Origin: Anaerolineae bacterium
GTDB taxonomy: Bacteria; Chloroflexota; Anaerolineae; 4572-78; J111
Assembly (NCBI GenBank): GCA_020433835.1
Contig: JAGRBY010000352.1
Coordinates: 1-7,656 of the forward strand
Length of the DNA stretch: 7,656 nucleotides
Reading direction: 5' to 3'
Position numbers and translations under genes: made by a program. Below the pieces are notes generated by a model. It saw only the letters and a program-made list of their open reading frames with translations. It made no database searches and was not told the DNA's origin. Positions 6,006 through 7,656 of this stretch are shown piece after piece (position 1 is the stretch's first letter; each line of letters starts with the position of its first letter).

Positions 6006-7656
6006 ATGCTGCTCAATCTAAAACGTCTGCTGCCACAACGATCAAAAAAATCGAGCAAAAACCATAAGTTTGGCACGTTTGATGGGGTTTTTCTGCCAAC
6101 GCTGCTAACCATTTTGGGCGCGGTGATGTATCTGCGCACCGGCTGGGTGGTGGGCAACGCCGGACTGGTGGGCGGCCTGCTGATTGTTACGCTGGCCAAC
6201 ATCATCACCTTTTGTACCGGCCTTTCGATTTCGTCGGTTGCTACCAATATTCGCGTGGGGGCGGGCGGCTCCTTCTCAATTATCTCCCAATCGCTGGGGC
6301 TGGAAGTGGGCGGTAGTGTTAATTTGCCGTTTTATCTGGCGCAGGCCATTTCAGTGGCTTTTTACATCTTTGCTTTTACCGAAGGCTGGCAAAGCATCTT
6401 TCCCAACCATCCGGCTACTTTGGTTTTGTTTGTTGCCTATGGGGTCTGCTATATGGTCGCTTTTGTTAGCGTCGAGCTGGCCGCCCGCATTCGCTATCCT
6501 ATCCTACTCATTGTTAGCTTTTCCCTGTTATCAGCCTTTTTGGGGGCGACCGGCTTTTTTCGAGCCGAACCGCTGTATACGCCCCAACTGTGGGGCACTT
6601 TTTCGGACGGTACATTTTGGGAAGTTTTTGCCGTCTTCTTTCCGGCGGTAACCGGCGTGTTGGCCGGCGTGAATTTGTCTGGCACGCTGCAAAAGCCGCG
6701 TGAAAATATTCCGCGCGGGACGATTGGCGCGATTGTGGTCAGTTTTTTGGTGTATATGGTGTTGGCCTACTGGACATCGCTGGTGGCTACGCCTGAGGAG
6801 TTGGCTACCAATTTTACGGTGATGGTTAACAAAGCTGCCTTTGGGTGGGCTATTCAGGTGGGCATTTTGGCTGCAACCTTTTCGGCGGCGCTGAACTCGC
6901 TGGTGGGTGCGCCGAGAGTGCTGCAAGCGATGGCGGCGCACGATATTATGCCGCTGGGTAAATTTTTAGCCAAAGAAACCGCCGCCGGAGAGCCGCGCAA
7001 TGCGATGTTGGTTACCGGCCTTATCGGCGTTGGCACGCTGCTGTTTGGACTGGGCGGCAATGGTCTTAACCAAATTGCGCCGCTGATGACGATGTTTTTT
7101 CTGATAACGTATGCCGTTCTCAATTCGGTGGTGCTGCTGGAGCAGTCGCTGGGGTTAACCAGTTTTCGGCCTCTGTTTCGTGTGCCGCGCTTGGTGCCGC
7201 TCATCGGCTTAGTGGGATCGGTATTTGCGATGTATCTCATTAATCCTACGTTTAGCCTGATTGCCACTGTTGTTATTTTAGCCTTGTACGAATTTCTGAG
7301 CCAGCGCCAATTGACTGCCCCCTGGAGCGATGTTCGCAGCGGTATGTTTGTGACGGTGGCCGAATGGGCGGCTAAACGGGTACTTAATTTACCGTCAGGC
7401 CAGGATCGCGCCTGGAAGCCGAGTTTGCTGGTGCCGGTTCAATCGGTGGCGGCACTACGCTACAGTTACCGTTTTCTAGAGGCAATTACGCAGCCTAACG
7501 GCTCGCTGCATATTATCGGCGGTTATGAGGCGGGCCAGCGGGAGCAAATGGCCGGGCTGCTGTCGTATGAGCAGGCGTTTGCTAAGGACGGTATCTTTGC
7601 GCGTGTCGCGCTGGTTCAGGCGCGGCGGTTCCGCTACACGCTACAAACAGCGATGG
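6006..7656 (+). CDS. Cation-chloride cotransporter, SLC12-like, APC superfamily (3' partial)
   Basis: Membrane symporter moving chloride with a cation. The frame is open for 550 codons to the window edge. ATG 6006 follows an in-frame TGA at 6000 and is the only ATG before TM1; only a poor purine-rich stretch (GAAAAG) precedes it. A basic cytosolic N-terminus (residues 1-22) leads to TM1 (LRTGWVVGNAGL), then GLSISSVATN and GAGGSFSIISQSLG, TM3 with Y120, TM6 FFPAVTGVLAGVNLSG, the intracellular PRENIPRGT segment, TM8 with SLVGAPRVLQA, and LNQIAPLMTMFFL. These match NKCC/KCC-type transporters at the same positions. From about 7310 a soluble C-terminal domain begins (WSDVRSGM, later WKPSLLVPV), as in this family. 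Y120, P213 and T216 match the family's K+ site, but the Na+ site is incomplete. General amino-acid permeases of the same superfamily are a less likely alternative. It is probably transcribed apart from the mannosidase and used in ion or volume balance. Confidence 0.88.
   Translation, partial: MLLNLKRLLPQRSKKSSKNHKFGTFDGVFLPTLLTILGAVMYLRTGWVVGNAGLVGGLLIVTLANIITFCTGLSISSVATNIRVGAGGSFSIISQSLGLEVGGSVNLPFYLAQAISVAFYIFAFTEGWQSIFPNHPATLVLFVAYGVCYMVAFVSVELAARIRYPILLIVSFSLLSAFLGATGFFRAEPLYTPQLWGTFSDGTFWEVFAVFFPAVTGVLAGVNLSGTLQKPRENIPRGTIGAIVVSFLVYMVLAYWTSLVATPEELATNFTVMVNKAAFGWAIQVGILAATFSAALNSLVGAPRVLQAMAAHDIMPLGKFLAKETAAGEPRNAMLVTGLIGVGTLLFGLGGNGLNQIAPLMTMFFLITYAVLNSVVLLEQSLGLTSFRPLFRVPRLVPLIGLVGSVFAMYLINPTFSLIATVVILALYEFLSQRQLTAPWSDVRSGMFVTVAEWAAKRVLNLPSGQDRAWKPSLLVPVQSVAALRYSYRFLEAITQPNGSLHIIGGYEAGQREQMAGLLSYEQAFAKDGIFARVALVQARRFRYTLQTAM

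Noticed and set aside
6184..6651. Plus-strand open frame of 155 codons in another frame
   Set aside because: It overlaps the cotransporter frame, which has clear family motifs throughout this stretch; its hydrophobic Phe- and Trp-rich product is a frame-shifted shadow.
6854..7267. Antisense open frame of 137 codons opposite the cotransporter
   Set aside because: It is fully inside conserved cotransporter sequence and shows no domain or translation signal.

Overview
The window holds five protein genes, all on the plus strand, from a bacterium I would tentatively place in or near the Chloroflexota. That placement rests on style only: base composition that looks balanced, SH3b domains attached to an unrelated membrane protein, and a GH38 mannosidase beside a carbohydrate ABC importer. 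There is no rRNA or other marker, so treat it as a weak inference. I see no tRNA, CRISPR array, insertion sequence or attachment site.

Positions 2-3108 are a tight three-gene block for a carbohydrate-type ABC importer: a MalF/UgpA-like permease cut off at its 5' end by the window edge, a MalG/UgpE-like permease overlapping it by 4 nt (ATGA), and a MalK/UgpC-like ATPase 9 nt further on. The substrate-binding protein is not in the window and may lie upstream. The first permease is unusual. Its visible N-terminal part is two SH3b-like units placed just before the conserved permease core, where the EAA-loop topology puts them outside the membrane.

An 89-nt AT-rich gap with small hairpins (3109-3197) separates the importer from a complete 906-codon GH38 alpha-mannosidase (3198-5918). 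The enzyme has no signal peptide and should act in the cytoplasm. The simple reading is that the importer brings in mannose-containing oligosaccharides or glycosides and the mannosidase trims them inside. It carries a C-terminal coiled-coil extension.

After an 87-nt gap containing a possible promoter, a long open frame runs off the 3' end (6006-7656). It encodes the membrane part and the start of the cytosolic domain of a cation-chloride cotransporter (SLC12-like, APC superfamily). Its residues suggest a conserved K+ site and an incomplete Na+ site. It is probably a separate transcription unit unrelated to mannoside use.
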